From Pseudomonas mandelii (GTDB lineage: Bacteria; Pseudomonadota; Gammaproteobacteria; Pseudomonadales; Pseudomonadaceae), in contig NZ_JAMYDU010000004.1 in NCBI RefSeq assembly GCF_024138395.1, forward strand, positions 248,001 to 312,000: a stretch of DNA of 64,000 bases, written 5' to 3'. The number at the start of each line of letters is the position of its first letter. Position 1 is the stretch's first letter. The position numbers and the translations under genes are program-made. Of the stretch, positions 52,601-61,279 are shown piece by piece. Below the pieces are notes generated by a model. The model saw only the letters and a list, made by a program, of their open reading frames with translations, did no database searches and was not told the origin of the DNA.

Positions 52601-55128
52601 ATACACTCAGCGGCAGCCAAGTCACTCAGACGGATATTACGGATCCTCGCGGCAATATCGAGCGCTTGGCATTCAATGGGGCGGGCTATGTCACAACAAA
52701 CACCTATGGCCTAGGTCTGCCCGAGCAGCAAAGCTATAGCCTCCAGCGCGATGCCACCACCAATATCGTGACGTCCGTCACTGATGCCCTGGGTCGAGTG
52801 ACCGGATACGTGTACGACGGTGCCGGCAACCTTACCAGCATTACCCGATTACAAGGGACAGCACAGGCCGTAACGGACAGCTATACCTACGACGCATCAT
52901 TCAATCAACTGACCAGTCACACCGACGGCCTGAGTCATACCACCAACTACGGCTATGACAGTCTTGGACGCCTGACACAGATTACCGATCCCTTGGGCAA
53001 TGCCGTGAAACTCAAGTCGAATGGCCAAGGGCAGATAACGCAGGTCACCGATCCTATCGGCGAGGATACGACGCTCCATTATTCTCTTGGTGATCTCGCC
53101 AGTGTTAGCGACCCATTGGGGCGGACCACTAGCTATCTCACTGATACTGTGGGACGCGTCATGGCAATGGCTGACTCCGTGGGGCGCCGCATCTTAATTG
53201 ACTATGACGTGCTGGATCGTAAAACCAAGATTACAGACCCGCTAGGAAGCGCTACCACCTTTGCTTATGACACGAATAGTAATCTTCTGAGCGTCACCGA
53301 TGCCAAGAACGGAGTGCATACATATAGCTATGATGCTCGCGATCGCCGCGTGACTTATACCGACCCATTGAATGCTACGCAAAGCTGTGACCTTGACAGT
53401 CTAGATAATGTGACACAGTGGACCGCCGCCAATAGCGTCATCGCCACTTACACTTATGACGCCTTAAATCGGCGTACGCAGTCAGCCTTCGGGCATACCC
53501 TGATTGGCAGTGGTCCTTCGTTGACAGCGCCGGATGCCACGGTTGGCTATACCTTCGATGGTGGTAACCGCCTGACACAGATCGTGGATACTCAAGGCGG
53601 TACGATCACCCGCAGCTATGACAATCTGGATCATCTGCTCAGCGAGACGACACCTCAAGGCACCGTCTCCTACACATACGATGCAGCTGATCGTCGCACC
53701 AGCATGACGGTGGCGGGTCAAACAGCAGTAAATTACACCTATGACGTTGGCAGTCGCCTGACCAATCTCAGTAATGGCAGCCAGAGTGCGGCGTTCACCT
53801 ATGATGCGGACAACCGTCGTAGCACCTTGACCCTGCCCAACGGAGTGACCGTCGGTTACGGCTACGACAACGCCGGCCAACTGATCAACCTAAATTACGT
53901 CAAGGTCGGTACCAACCTTGGAAATTTGAGCTACGGCTACGACAATGCGGGTCAGCGAGTGCAACTTGGCGGCAGCTTGGCCCGCACTACCCTCCCCAGC
54001 GCCGTGAGCGCAACCAGCTATAACGCCGCTAACCAATTGACGGCATGGAGCGGCGCCTCTTTGCAGTATGACGCCAACGGCAACATGACCAGTGATGGCA
54101 GCAATACCTACACCTGGGATTCACGCCAGCGCCTGAGCACGCTCACGGGCACCGTATCCGGGAGTTTCAGTTATGACGCGGTCAACAGGCGCAGCCAGAA
54201 GACGATTGCCAGCCAGACCACCGGTTATGTCTTCGATGGCATCAATCCGGTGCAAGAACTGACCGGTACTGTCCCCCCCACGGTACAGGCTAACCTCCTC
54301 ACGGGTGGCGTAGATGAAGTATTCAGCCGCACTGAGGCCAGTGGCAGCACCTTCAACCACTTAGTTGATGCGCTGGGTTCAACCCAAGCGCTCACCGATA
54401 GCAGCGGAGCGCTCACTACTCAATATACCTATGAGCCTTACGGGCAAACTAGCAGCAGTGGCTCCGCCAATGCTAATAGTCAGCAGTACACCGGCCGGGA
54501 AAATGATGGCACGGGCCTCTATTATTATCGGGCACGGTATTACTCCCCGGGCTTTGGGCGTTTTATTTCGGGAGATCCAATTGGCCTTGCGGGAGGGGTC
54601 AATACGTATGCTTATGTCACTGGAAATCCAATAAGTAATACAGACCCGCAGGGGACATTTCTGGTTGGTCTTGTGGGAACTGGTGTCGGTGCAGTTGTCG
54701 GAGCAGTCACAAGCCTAGTCGCACAGGTTGTGCAGAATGGTGGGAATTGGTCATGCGTTAGTTGGGAGAATGTAGGTTGGTCCGCAGCTACTGGTGGTAT
54801 TGCCGGCTTCCTACTCACTACTTCTCTCGGAGGGAGTGTCTTTGGAATTGCCGGAGTCGGGGCAACTACCAATTTATTGAACTACGGCTTGACTACAACA
54901 CCCAGCGATTACTCAGCCGCTGGAGCCAGCGCCTCAGCGATTAGTGGTGCGGTAGGCGGTGCTATCGGTGGAAAGTCGCCTAATCCATATATGTTTATAA
55001 AGCCCTCACCAACCCTAAATGACTTAGGTCTAGTTGGTCAGATGGTAGGTAAAAAGACCTTAGGCATGGGAGTTCTTGGCGGAACTGTCGGAGCTCTTGA
55101 CTATACAAAAAACACTCAAAAAAAATAA
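49696..55128 (+). CDS. Secreted RHS-repeat protein with Kelch-like N-terminus and variable C-terminal tail, 1810 aa
   Basis: N-terminal membrane/signal segment (YCLLLLIAWVALTMLSSQAI). Then four or five Kelch-like blades (HTATLLPDGTVLIVGG), an Ig-like domain (ISLRFSKPMAVKSLNSNTVT), and a carboxypeptidase-regulatory-like unit (LLMNGKAAVGVKLKMGEQIA). The RHS region begins near residue 690 with many YDxxGxL repeats and closes with the core motif YYRARYYSPGFGRFISGDPI. The tail of about 158 residues after NTDPQG is glycine-rich with hydrophobic helices (GTGVGAVVGAVTSLVAQVVQ). Such tails are the toxin part in polymorphic toxins; this one is unlike a known nuclease. Confidence 0.9.
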   Translation: MKGNYSGCVASSNTEVWLQRVTYCLLLLIAWVALTMLSSQAIAASAIGGAAGSVPTRHTGEAATLLPDGRWLLSGGANNGAAVATLTLIDPVTNTNTLFAGSLNIPRQGHTATLLPDGTVLIVGGIGADSSPLNQAERLNIQTQQSQLVTNAAFTARTQHTATLLLDGRVLLAGGLSTQHVALSSAELWDSRTGTVTQLPAGLLSARYGHTAQTLPADSVLILEGKDQSGQPVTLGELYDPSRQIFSLQKENQSGLLATSPSLQSPPQVQASLPAANANTVAVSSWISLRFSKPMAVKSLNSNTVTVIGPTGQITGRVTPVENGQAVFFVPTQELLPDTHYSVFVSGAKDASDTQLPLTGYNFTTQTLTASAAPTGTSNNSPDALNDQTKPLANPPGPDMADTGPEDWIPGREHFTGDWRANRPPSPLQALPPLQAPPGVTALAGQVLLMNGKAAVGVKLKMGEQIATTDATGRFLLSGINTGNQTLRIDGSGANKPGRRYGFFDDLVVIFQDGKTQSLQYTIWLPRTDTQHAVSLSSPTTSEVTVTTPHIPGLELHIPQGTVIRDVDGKVVTSVSITPIPVDRTPFPLPTHGIPVYFTIQPGSANLQAIDPKSFQAAQIIYPNYNSRPPGSKMDFWTYDPGYKGWYVYGEGLVSANGKQVIPGDGVGIYEFTGAMVSLPSLAPAKNPTAGGGNQLLGVASSDKAEPVDTSTGLFTYPHTDLMVSDTLRLTLTRTYLSEDTRSRAFGVGTNHVYDIFMVGDTAPWTYQDLILSNGERIHFSRISSGTTYASAVYLHNSSSFNRYQGATISWVGGASPWLLKLKDGYQMWFPDAESNNVPAKAAMTQIKDRVGNTITLTRASNGNLQQVTSPNGRWLSFTYDSTNRITQASDNIGRTVNYTYDSSGNLETVTDANGGVETYTYDSSHHMLTITRPNGNVLLSNSYDANGRVSQQTLGYGSPVAGTYQFAYTLSGSQVTQTDITDPRGNIERLAFNGAGYVTTNTYGLGLPEQQSYSLQRDATTNIVTSVTDALGRVTGYVYDGAGNLTSITRLQGTAQAVTDSYTYDASFNQLTSHTDGLSHTTNYGYDSLGRLTQITDPLGNAVKLKSNGQGQITQVTDPIGEDTTLHYSLGDLASVSDPLGRTTSYLTDTVGRVMAMADSVGRRILIDYDVLDRKTKITDPLGSATTFAYDTNSNLLSVTDAKNGVHTYSYDARDRRVTYTDPLNATQSCDLDSLDNVTQWTAANSVIATYTYDALNRRTQSAFGHTLIGSGPSLTAPDATVGYTFDGGNRLTQIVDTQGGTITRSYDNLDHLLSETTPQGTVSYTYDAADRRTSMTVAGQTAVNYTYDVGSRLTNLSNGSQSAAFTYDADNRRSTLTLPNGVTVGYGYDNAGQLINLNYVKVGTNLGNLSYGYDNAGQRVQLGGSLARTTLPSAVSATSYNAANQLTAWSGASLQYDANGNMTSDGSNTYTWDSRQRLSTLTGTVSGSFSYDAVNRRSQKTIASQTTGYVFDGINPVQELTGTVPPTVQANLLTGGVDEVFSRTEASGSTFNHLVDALGSTQALTDSSGALTTQYTYEPYGQTSSSGSANANSQQYTGRENDGTGLYYYRARYYSPGFGRFISGDPIGLAGGVNTYAYVTGNPISNTDPQGTFLVGLVGTGVGAVVGAVTSLVAQVVQNGGNWSCVSWENVGWSAATGGIAGFLLTTSLGGSVFGIAGVGATTNLLNYGLTTTPSDYSAAGASASAISGAVGGAIGGKSPNPYMFIKPSPTLNDLGLVGQMVGKKTLGMGVLGGTVGALDYTKNTQKK

Positions 55129-55145
55129 AATAAAGAGAATTAAAC

Positions 55146-55364
55146 ATGAACAAAAAAAAGCGCGCATACATCATTCAGTCATCGTTGGCCATGTGCTTAT
55201 TGACTATTCTAGCCTTGATAGCCTCAATAAAATTTGCATCCGCCGAACAACTAACATTTTCGACAAAATTGGCTATATGGGGATTTTTCCTAATTATCGA
55301 AACTGGCTTCGTTATTATCATGTTCCGTGCTTACAAGAAGATCGATGATTTAGACCAAAAGTAA
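55146..55364 (+). CDS. Small two-helix membrane protein, candidate immunity protein, 72 aa
   Basis: Starts MNKKKRAYIIQSSLAMCLLT behind AAAGAGAATTAAAC, 17 bases after the RHS stop. Two membrane helices (SLAMCLLTILALIASIKF and LAIWGFFLIIETGFVIIMF) and a charged tail KKIDDLDQK. The DNA is much more AT-rich than its neighbours, as is the end of the RHS gene. A small gene directly after an RHS tail is the usual place of the immunity gene; a membrane location would suit a membrane-acting toxin. No homology known. Confidence 0.7.
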   Translation: MNKKKRAYIIQSSLAMCLLTILALIASIKFASAEQLTFSTKLAIWGFFLIIETGFVIIMFRAYKKIDDLDQK

Positions 55365-55481
55365 AACTGGCTCATTACATCTTGAACAACCGCGAGCGGA
55401 GCCACCGAACCAGCTAACTCTGGAAGCGGCCATTATGGAGCTGCCACTATTGTAAGCGTCCGCCCAACACACCTTGCGTGA

Positions 55482-57014
55482 TTAAGCGGGCGCCCAGCTG
55501 TGCGGCAACAGTTCGGTAATCTCACTCGCCCGCTGCGTCGGCAGGCGTGTAAGAACATCCTTCAAGTAAGCATACGGATCATGCCCGTTGAGCCGCGTCG
55601 ACTGGATCAAACTCATGATCGCCGCCGCACGTTTACCGCTGCGTAACGAGCCCGCGAACAGCCAGTTCGAGCGGCCAAGAGCCCACGGCCGGATTTGGTT
55701 CTCGCACCAATTATTGTCAATGGGTACGGCCCCGTCATCGAGGTAGCGCGATAGCGCTGCCCAGCGTTTCAAGCTGTAATCCAGCGCTCTGCTGATAGCC
55801 GAGCCTTCAGGCACGAGATCGCGCTGGGCGATCATCCAGGCGTGTAATGTCTTCATCACCGGCACGGCTTTTTCTTGCCGTATTCGGCAGCGTAAATCCG
55901 GCTCCAGGTCGCGGATTCGCTCTCGATTTCGTACAGTAACTGGATATGGCGCAGCGCTTGCTCGGCGAGCATGCTTTTGTTGGTGGCGTGCAGTTCGAAG
56001 AACTTGCGCCGCGCATGGGCCATGCAGCCGATCTCGGTCACGCCGAGTTCGAAGCTGGTCTTATAATCGCCAAAATCATCACACACCAGCTTACCCCGCC
56101 AGTCTTGCAGGAAGTTGCGAGCATGCTCACCGGCGCGGCTGGGGCTGAAGTCATAAACAACCGCTGCCGTTTCGCAGAATTGGCTAGTGGCGTAGGCCCA
56201 GACATAAGAGCAGTGGGTTTTCTTCGAACCCGGAGCGAACATCTGCACCGGCGTTTTATCGGCATGAATGACCTGCTGCCCGAGCGCTACGTCGCGCAAC
56301 GCATCGACTAGAGGCTGTAACTGCACACCTGTCACGCCAACCCATTGCGCCAACGTTGAACGTGGAATCGCCAGGCCCGCTCTACCGAAAATCGATTCCT
56401 GACGGTAAAGCGGCAGATGGTCGGCAAACTTCGCGATCATGACGTGGGCCAGCAACCCGGCAGTCGGGATACCCTTGTCGATGACCTGTGCCGGAACGGG
56501 TGCCTGGATCAGCGTTTCGCAGTCATCGCAGACCCACTTGCCACGGACATGACGCTCGACGGTAAACACGCCGGGCGTGTATGACGTCCTCACCGATGCC
56601 CTTGAGTGGACAGCCGCATAGACAGTGGGTGTTGTCCGGTTCGTGATGGATCAACGTGCGTGGAAATTCTGCCGGCAACGCGGTGCGCTTGGGCTTTTGC
56701 TTTTTCTCGGTCGGCGTAGGGGCTGTTTGCAAGGCTTGAAGTTCAGCTTCAATCGCCGCGATATCGGTATCGATCAAATCGTCGAGCAAGCTGGCCAGCT
56801 GCGGATTCAACTGCTCGCTGCGCTTGGCAAACTTCAAGCGCTTGAGTTGCGCGATCTCATGGGTCAGTTTCTCGATCACCGTCTGGTCGCGGTTGATCTT
56901 CTTGCCCATCGTCTCGACTTGCTGGTCGAGTGTCTCGACACGCTGTATCAACTGCGTCGCCAAAGCGCGCAGTTGTTCAGGGGTAAGGCAATCGAGATTG
57001 GGGAGCGAAGTCAT
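55482..57014 (-). pseudogene. tnpC: IS66 transposase tnpC, two frameshifts
   Basis: Three pieces in three frames together cover the whole protein. N-terminal coiled coil and zinc finger: MTSLPNLDCLTPEQLRALAT to CGCPLKGIGEDV (57014 to about 56585). Core: YTPGVFTVERHVRGKWVCDD to LLYEIES (to about 55925). C-terminus: RIRQEKAVPVMKTLHAWMIA, overlapping 55900, to the stop at 55482. Near 56580 about 14 bases appear lost relative to the family (GEDVxEKLDYTPG). Near 55925 a one-base shift is needed. The catalytic residues remain but no full product can form. Confidence 0.85.
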
Positions 57015-57075
57015 GGTGCCGATTTTGCCAGACCAGGCCATTCGCGGCGATAGACCGATAGGCTAATGGCAGCCG

Positions 57076-57411
57076 TTAAAGCAGTGTGATCGCACCGCCG
57101 GAGCCCGCGCGCTGCCACGGCAGGCCCAACACCAGGGCCTGGAGTTGCTCGGTATCCAGCTCTATTTCAGCGCCATGGCGAATGCCTGGCCAGTGGAACT
57201 TACCTTGGTTCAACCGGCGAGCAGCCAGCCAGATGCCGAAGCCGTCATGCACCAGAACTTTCATACGAGTGGCGCGGCGGTTGGCGAACAGATAAGCACA
57301 GTGCGGCTTCGCCGCACCGAACACCGCGATCACCCTGGCCAACGCAGTTTCGGTACCGGCACGCATGTCCATGGGGTCGGTGGCGAGCCAGATGGAATCG
57401 ATGCGGATCAT
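57076..57411 (-). CDS. tnpB: IS66 TnpB protein, 111 aa
   Basis: Starts MIRIDSIWLATDPMDMRAGT, the diagnostic TnpB opening, followed by CAYLFANRRATRMKVLVHDG and WLAARRLNQGKFHWP. It is intact and of normal length. TnpB is an accessory protein needed for IS66 transposition. It overlaps tnpA by 4 bases, as usual in the family. Confidence 0.93.
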   Translation of the reverse strand: MIRIDSIWLATDPMDMRAGTETALARVIAVFGAAKPHCAYLFANRRATRMKVLVHDGFGIWLAARRLNQGKFHWPGIRHGAEIELDTEQLQALVLGLPWQRAGSGGAITLL

Positions 57412-57740
57412 CGCAGCAGGTCTCGAAGAAAGGTCGCGCAGGCAGCAGCACTTTCGGTTGGCCAGTTCACTTTGACGGTGCCGCGCGGGTGCTGGATTTC
57501 AACGTAGATATTCGATGCTGCTGCGTGCGAATTTTCTACGGCCCGCTGCATGGGTAACGGAATGAATGCAGGTTGCAGCGCCGTGCTTTTCTGCGCTTGC
57601 ACCCGAATCCATTTATGGACGAGGTTTGCGTTAAGGCTATGGCTGAGCGCGATGCTGGCAATCGAAGCGCCGGGCTGGGCACACTCTTGAATGACTTGGG
57701 CTTTGAAAGACTTGGAGTAGGAACGGCGTTGTGGCTGCAT
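57408..57740 (-). CDS. tnpA: IS66 TnpA protein, 110 aa
   Basis: Starts MQPQRRSYSKSFKAQVIQEC, then PGASIASIALSHSLNANLVH, a helix-turn-helix of the IS66 Orf1/IS3 OrfA kind, and KWIR. It is intact. It recognises DNA or regulates transposition. First gene of the element. Confidence 0.92.
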   Translation of the reverse strand: MQPQRRSYSKSFKAQVIQECAQPGASIASIALSHSLNANLVHKWIRVQAQKSTALQPAFIPLPMQRAVENSHAAASNIYVEIQHPRGTVKVNWPTESAAACATFLRDLLR

Positions 57741-57882
57741 GAAATACCCGCTTAAAGGCTAGAACTGGTGCCCACTTAAATTTAAGTGCACACCATGTCC
57801 TGGCCTTGCGGGGCTGGGTAGATGACTTGGCCGGACGGATACCTTGCGGCAGATCCATTGGCGCCTCAATCACCTAGCCTGC

Positions 57883-58035
57883 AAAAGTGTTGCACTCTGG
57901 CTAACCGGGCCGAATAGCCCTTCTTGGTATTGCTGCCGCCAGCTAAATACCCGGTTGGCCTTGACGTCATGTTCGCGAGCGATCAACGAAACGGTGGCGC
58001 CAGGTTGGTGGCTGGCTTCAACGACTTGGCATTAA
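57883..58035 (-). pseudogene. Second IS66 tnpA remnant
   Basis: The minus strand from about 58035 reads CQVVEASHQPGATVSLIARE and HDVKANRVFSWRQQYQEGLF, an IS66 TnpA helix-turn-helix of a different subgroup from the intact one next door. It has no start codon and degrades after about 50 residues. It shows that a second IS66 element once lay here. Confidence 0.6.
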
Positions 58036-58097
58036 AACCCAACAACCCAACGTAATGTTGGGACAACGGCCGGTTCGGCGGGCGGGGACAGTTATAT

Positions 58098-58138
58098 CCA
58101 AGATAGTGTCCACTAAAAAATGGTGGACACTATCTTGG
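58098..58138. repeat. Perfect 16-bp palindrome with 9-bp spacer
   Basis: CCAAGATAGTGTCCAC (58098-58113) and GTGGACACTATCTTGG (58123-58138) are exact reverse complements around TAAAAAATG. It may be two IS ends back to back, or an operator. The second arm is also the start of a 50-residue ORF (58120-58272) that I do not consider convincing. Confidence 0.75.
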
Positions 58139-58318
58139 CTAAATTAGGTGGTCGTCGAAAAGGCGGTGCTGGTCGGACGGTTGCTTTGATTGTGATCGCG
58201 TTAATCAATGGTTGCAGCAGATCAAGGGCACCAATCCATGAGTTTGGAGAGTGTCTAGAAAACCTAGGATGATTCAGTATCGAGCGCCCTCCTCCTTTGA
58301 GGACACTCGAAACGAGCG
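58139..58318. other. Short gap, no gene seen
   Basis: 180 bases between the palindrome and the porin stop. It contains only a weak plus-strand frame (AKLGGRRKGGAGRTVALIVI) without family resemblance. Confidence 0.3.
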
Positions 58319-59647
58319 TTACAAAATTGAGATTGGGTAGTCGACAATCAGGCGCAGTTCGTTGACATCCCCCTCAACCTGATCAGCATTGCCACGGTGA
58401 ATTGCCTCACGGAGGCGAAATGACAGGTCTTTCGCCGGTCCGGATTGCACCACATACTTGGCCTCCAGGTTGGTTTCGTGGTGTTTACCATCGTCACCGT
58501 AGCCATAGTCGCGGTACCGGCTGTCGGTCGCCATCTTCGAGCCATCGATGCCGCGACCGTTGACATAGCGGGCCATGAAGCTCAGACCAGGTATACCATA
58601 GCTGTCCATTTTGAGATCATAACGTAATTGCCAGGACTTCTCTTCTGGACCGTTGAAGTCAGAGTACTGCACCGAGTTGGCGAGGAGGATAGAGTCACCG
58701 GTATCCCCCGGGCCGTTGATACCGAAGGCCACGTAGTCGAACGGGGTGTTACCGTGGACTTTCTGATAGGCCAAAGTGATGGTGTGGGCCGAGAGGAAAG
58801 TATAGGCGGCAGCTAACGACCAGGTCGTGTTACTGATGTCACCCGCGCTGGCTTTGCCGGTATCGGTGGTGCGGTAGATATTGCCGTCCAGATTGATCGA
58901 TTGGTCATCGGTCAGCGGGATGGTGTAATTAACATTAGCGTAATACTGCCGCCAGACATCCTCCAGCCTGGAAACATATAGCGACATGCTGAGAGCATCG
59001 CTGACCGCATATTTGCCACCAAGGTAGTCGATGCTGCTGGTCTCAACGTTAGCGTAGGAGGCATAGATTCCATGATTGCCATTGGTCGTGACCGGGCCAT
59101 TACCGCCGGTGAAGTGACCACCATCCAAATCCAGTCCCTTGATCTCGCTGCTGAGTATATTGAAGCCGGCGGCAGTCTGCGGCAACAGACGCGTTCCTCC
59201 AGCAGCAAAAATCGGGGCAACTGGCTGCAAGTCCCCCCATCGCAGCTCTATCTTTGACACCCGCAGCTTCAGTGCGCCACCGGCGCGGCCGTATTCGTTC
59301 TCAGGTGAACCGTCCTCTGGCACTGGCAGATTGCCAGTGCCAGAGGTCCCAGCTCCACCGTCCAGACGAATGCCCCAGTTACCGAAAGCCTCCACTCCGA
59401 AACCAACAGTGCCCTGGGTGAAACCCGAGCTGTAGGTCGCGATGAAGGCCTGGGTCCAGTCCTTACGGTCCGCACTCCCAGATTTACGGTCACTATTGTA
59501 ATAAAAGTTGCGCAACAACAATGAAGCGCTGCTGCCCTCAACGAACCCCTTGGCCTCAGACTGATCACTAACAGCTTCAGCAAAAGCCTGTTTCAGCGAT
59601 GCGCCTGCGATTGTCAGTGCCAGAAACGAAATTTTAAGTGACGACAT
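58319..59647 (-). CDS. OprD-family outer-membrane porin, 442 aa
   Basis: Signal peptide (ISFLALTIAGASLKQAFA), then the OprD pattern: GFVEGSSASLLLRNFYYNSD near residue 34, DWTQAFIATYSSGFTQGTVG, and many amphipathic strands to a C-terminal IVDYPISIL. Length is typical. Members are substrate-specific channels for amino acids, peptides or aromatic acids; the substrate cannot be told from sequence. No regulator or catabolic gene is beside it on the same strand. Confidence 0.93.
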   Translation of the reverse strand: MSSLKISFLALTIAGASLKQAFAEAVSDQSEAKGFVEGSSASLLLRNFYYNSDRKSGSADRKDWTQAFIATYSSGFTQGTVGFGVEAFGNWGIRLDGGAGTSGTGNLPVPEDGSPENEYGRAGGALKLRVSKIELRWGDLQPVAPIFAAGGTRLLPQTAAGFNILSSEIKGLDLDGGHFTGGNGPVTTNGNHGIYASYANVETSSIDYLGGKYAVSDALSMSLYVSRLEDVWRQYYANVNYTIPLTDDQSINLDGNIYRTTDTGKASAGDISNTTWSLAAAYTFLSAHTITLAYQKVHGNTPFDYVAFGINGPGDTGDSILLANSVQYSDFNGPEEKSWQLRYDLKMDSYGIPGLSFMARYVNGRGIDGSKMATDSRYRDYGYGDDGKHHETNLEAKYVVQSGPAKDLSFRLREAIHRGNADQVEGDVNELRLIVDYPISIL

Positions 59648-59936
59648 AACCTACCCCTTCTTTATACAAATATTTGGCGGCAGTTTCTTTCATCCAATTT
59701 ATTTCAAGAGCACATTTTCCTAAAAAATGCTATATAGTAGTAATACGTATAGCAAGACAGATTTTTTATTGCGGATAAAAATTACTATTAGGCAATGACT
59801 AAAATCCAATCTTTTTCTTAATATTCATAATTAATGAGTTTAATTTCACTCGCTGTTCCTCAATCTTTATTCTTGTAAGGGATGGAGATAAAGCTTGCAC
59901 AAGGCCGTGCTGTTTACTTCATCATCCTTTGGTTTT

Positions 59937-59967
59937 GACCGCCCCCCGCATGGGGCGGTCTTTTTTT
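59937..59967 (+). terminator. Strong terminator in a gene-free region (candidate sRNA end)
   Basis: GACCGCCCC (59937-59945) and GGGGCGGTC (59952-59960) form a perfect 9-bp stem with six-base loop, followed by seven T. No plus-strand gene lies within 2 kb upstream apart from the divergent porin promoter region, so it may end a small RNA starting between about 59700 and 59880. Confidence 0.7.
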
Positions 59968-60427
59968 AAAAGGGCCGACTGCACCTGAGATCAACAACGA
60001 GCACTAACTATAAGGCTTAGAGACAACCCAGCTTCGAAGCTTCATTCAAGTCAGCTAGCCCTATGTCAAGCATAGGCTCACTGACCTCAGTCTGATTGTT
60101 TCACACCGCGTTTTTAGCCCAGCATCGCATTCTGTGCAAGAGTTGCCGCCCTCCTTCCACTGACAGCCGTTGACGTCCAACGGTGGAGACACGACATGCA
60201 TCCGCCGCCCTGCCCACTGGGCACCTTAACCTTGATAAAGATTGAGGCTAATTATCATTGATCGATATGAATTTTAAGCGAATTAGGCAGTAAATTGAGT
60301 AAATTGGGCTAACCACTCATATAAGGCAGGCCTTACATTTATCGCCACAGCTGAAATATTTTTAGTTGCTCACCCAAGCATTAGAAAAAGCAATATATAC
60401 ATGCCAAAACCAAGAGGAAAAAACCCC
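59968..60427. other. Gene-free region upstream of the SDR gene
   Basis: About 460 bases, AT-rich near the end. AATTATCATTGATCGATATG (60249-60268) resembles half of a Fur-type box but is not a clear site. GAGGAAAAAACCCC (60414-60427) is the ribosome-binding site of the SDR gene. No ORF of interest. Confidence 0.35.
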
Positions 60428-61279
60428 ATGAGAACATGGTTTATTACTGGCGCTAGCCGTGGCCTAGGCCGCGAGATTGCACGTGCAGCTTTAAAGGGAG
60501 GTGATCAGGTAGTCGCGACGGCCCGTAACCCGGAGTGGATTAAATCGGGGCTTCCTGGTTTTGGTGATCGTCTTCTTGCGCTCGCACTCGATGTCACAAA
60601 TCAAGACGCTATTGAGGCCGCTGTCGATAAGGCTGTGAAGCACTTTGGTCGTATCGACGTGCTCATCAACAACGCCGGATACGGCCAGCTTGGCGCCTTC
60701 GAAGAACTCTCGGTTTCTGCGATCGAAAAACAATTCGCGACAAACCTATTTGGCGTATTCGCAGTGACTCGAGCGGTGCTTCCAGTAATGCGATCACAGC
60801 GCGCGGGACATATTCTAACGGTGTCGTCTACAGCTGGCATCATCGGTTTTGATGGGGCGTCGATCTATTGTGCGACCAAATTTGCGCTAGAAGGCTGGTC
60901 AGAATCGTTAAGTCTCGAACTCGCTCAATTCGGAATTAGGACTACCGTTGTTGAGCCCGGAGGATTCCGCACTGACTTCCTCGACTCTAGCTCGGTCGCT
61001 TATAGTGACATTTCAATCCCTGACTACGCTGCATATTCGTCTAAACGAAAAGATGCCTTGGACGAATATAACCATAATCAAGGTGGCGATCCGGTGAAGT
61101 TTGGGAAGACAATAACCATCTTGGTTGCTACACAGGAGCCACCAGTCCGCTTCGCTGTTGGATCTGATGCATATGGTGTCGTTAGTAACAAGGCGAATAT
61201 TCTTCGCGCCGAAGCCAACAGATGGCGTGGTCTATCCATAACTACTGACATTGCGGTAGAGCAACAATCCGGAGGATAG
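60428..61279 (+). CDS. Short-chain dehydrogenase/reductase, 283 aa
   Basis: The start at 60428 (MRTWFITGASRGLGREIARA) has AAGAGGAA at good spacing; the upstream ATG at 60401 does not. Cofactor motif TGASRGLG at residues 7-14, VLINNAG near 83, catalytic Ser-Tyr-Lys in VSSTAGIIGFDGASIYCATK near 135-160, then PGGFRTDF. A classical SDR, probably NADP-dependent given the arginine after TGAS and the following pattern; substrate unknown. It is the sort often next to OYE-type reductases, and the broken OYE gene follows downstream. Confidence 0.92.
   Translation: MRTWFITGASRGLGREIARAALKGGDQVVATARNPEWIKSGLPGFGDRLLALALDVTNQDAIEAAVDKAVKHFGRIDVLINNAGYGQLGAFEELSVSAIEKQFATNLFGVFAVTRAVLPVMRSQRAGHILTVSSTAGIIGFDGASIYCATKFALEGWSESLSLELAQFGIRTTVVEPGGFRTDFLDSSSVAYSDISIPDYAAYSSKRKDALDEYNHNQGGDPVKFGKTITILVATQEPPVRFAVGSDAYGVVSNKANILRAEANRWRGLSITTDIAVEQQSGG

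Larger units (their letters stand above)
55452..57740 (-). mobile_element. IS66-family element, degenerate
   Basis: Carries tnpA (57408-57740), tnpB (57076-57411) and a broken tnpC (55482-57014), all on the minus strand in the usual order. The left end shows GTAAGCGTCCGCCCAACACA (from 55453), an IS66-like terminus; a matching right end was not found, so the element is probably truncated or fused to other IS66 debris at 57741-58080. The tnpC frameshifts make it non-autonomous. Confidence 0.7.

Noticed and set aside
58120..58272. 50-residue plus-strand ORF starting in the palindrome
   Set aside because: No ribosome-binding site and no recognisable sequence; its start is explained by the palindrome.
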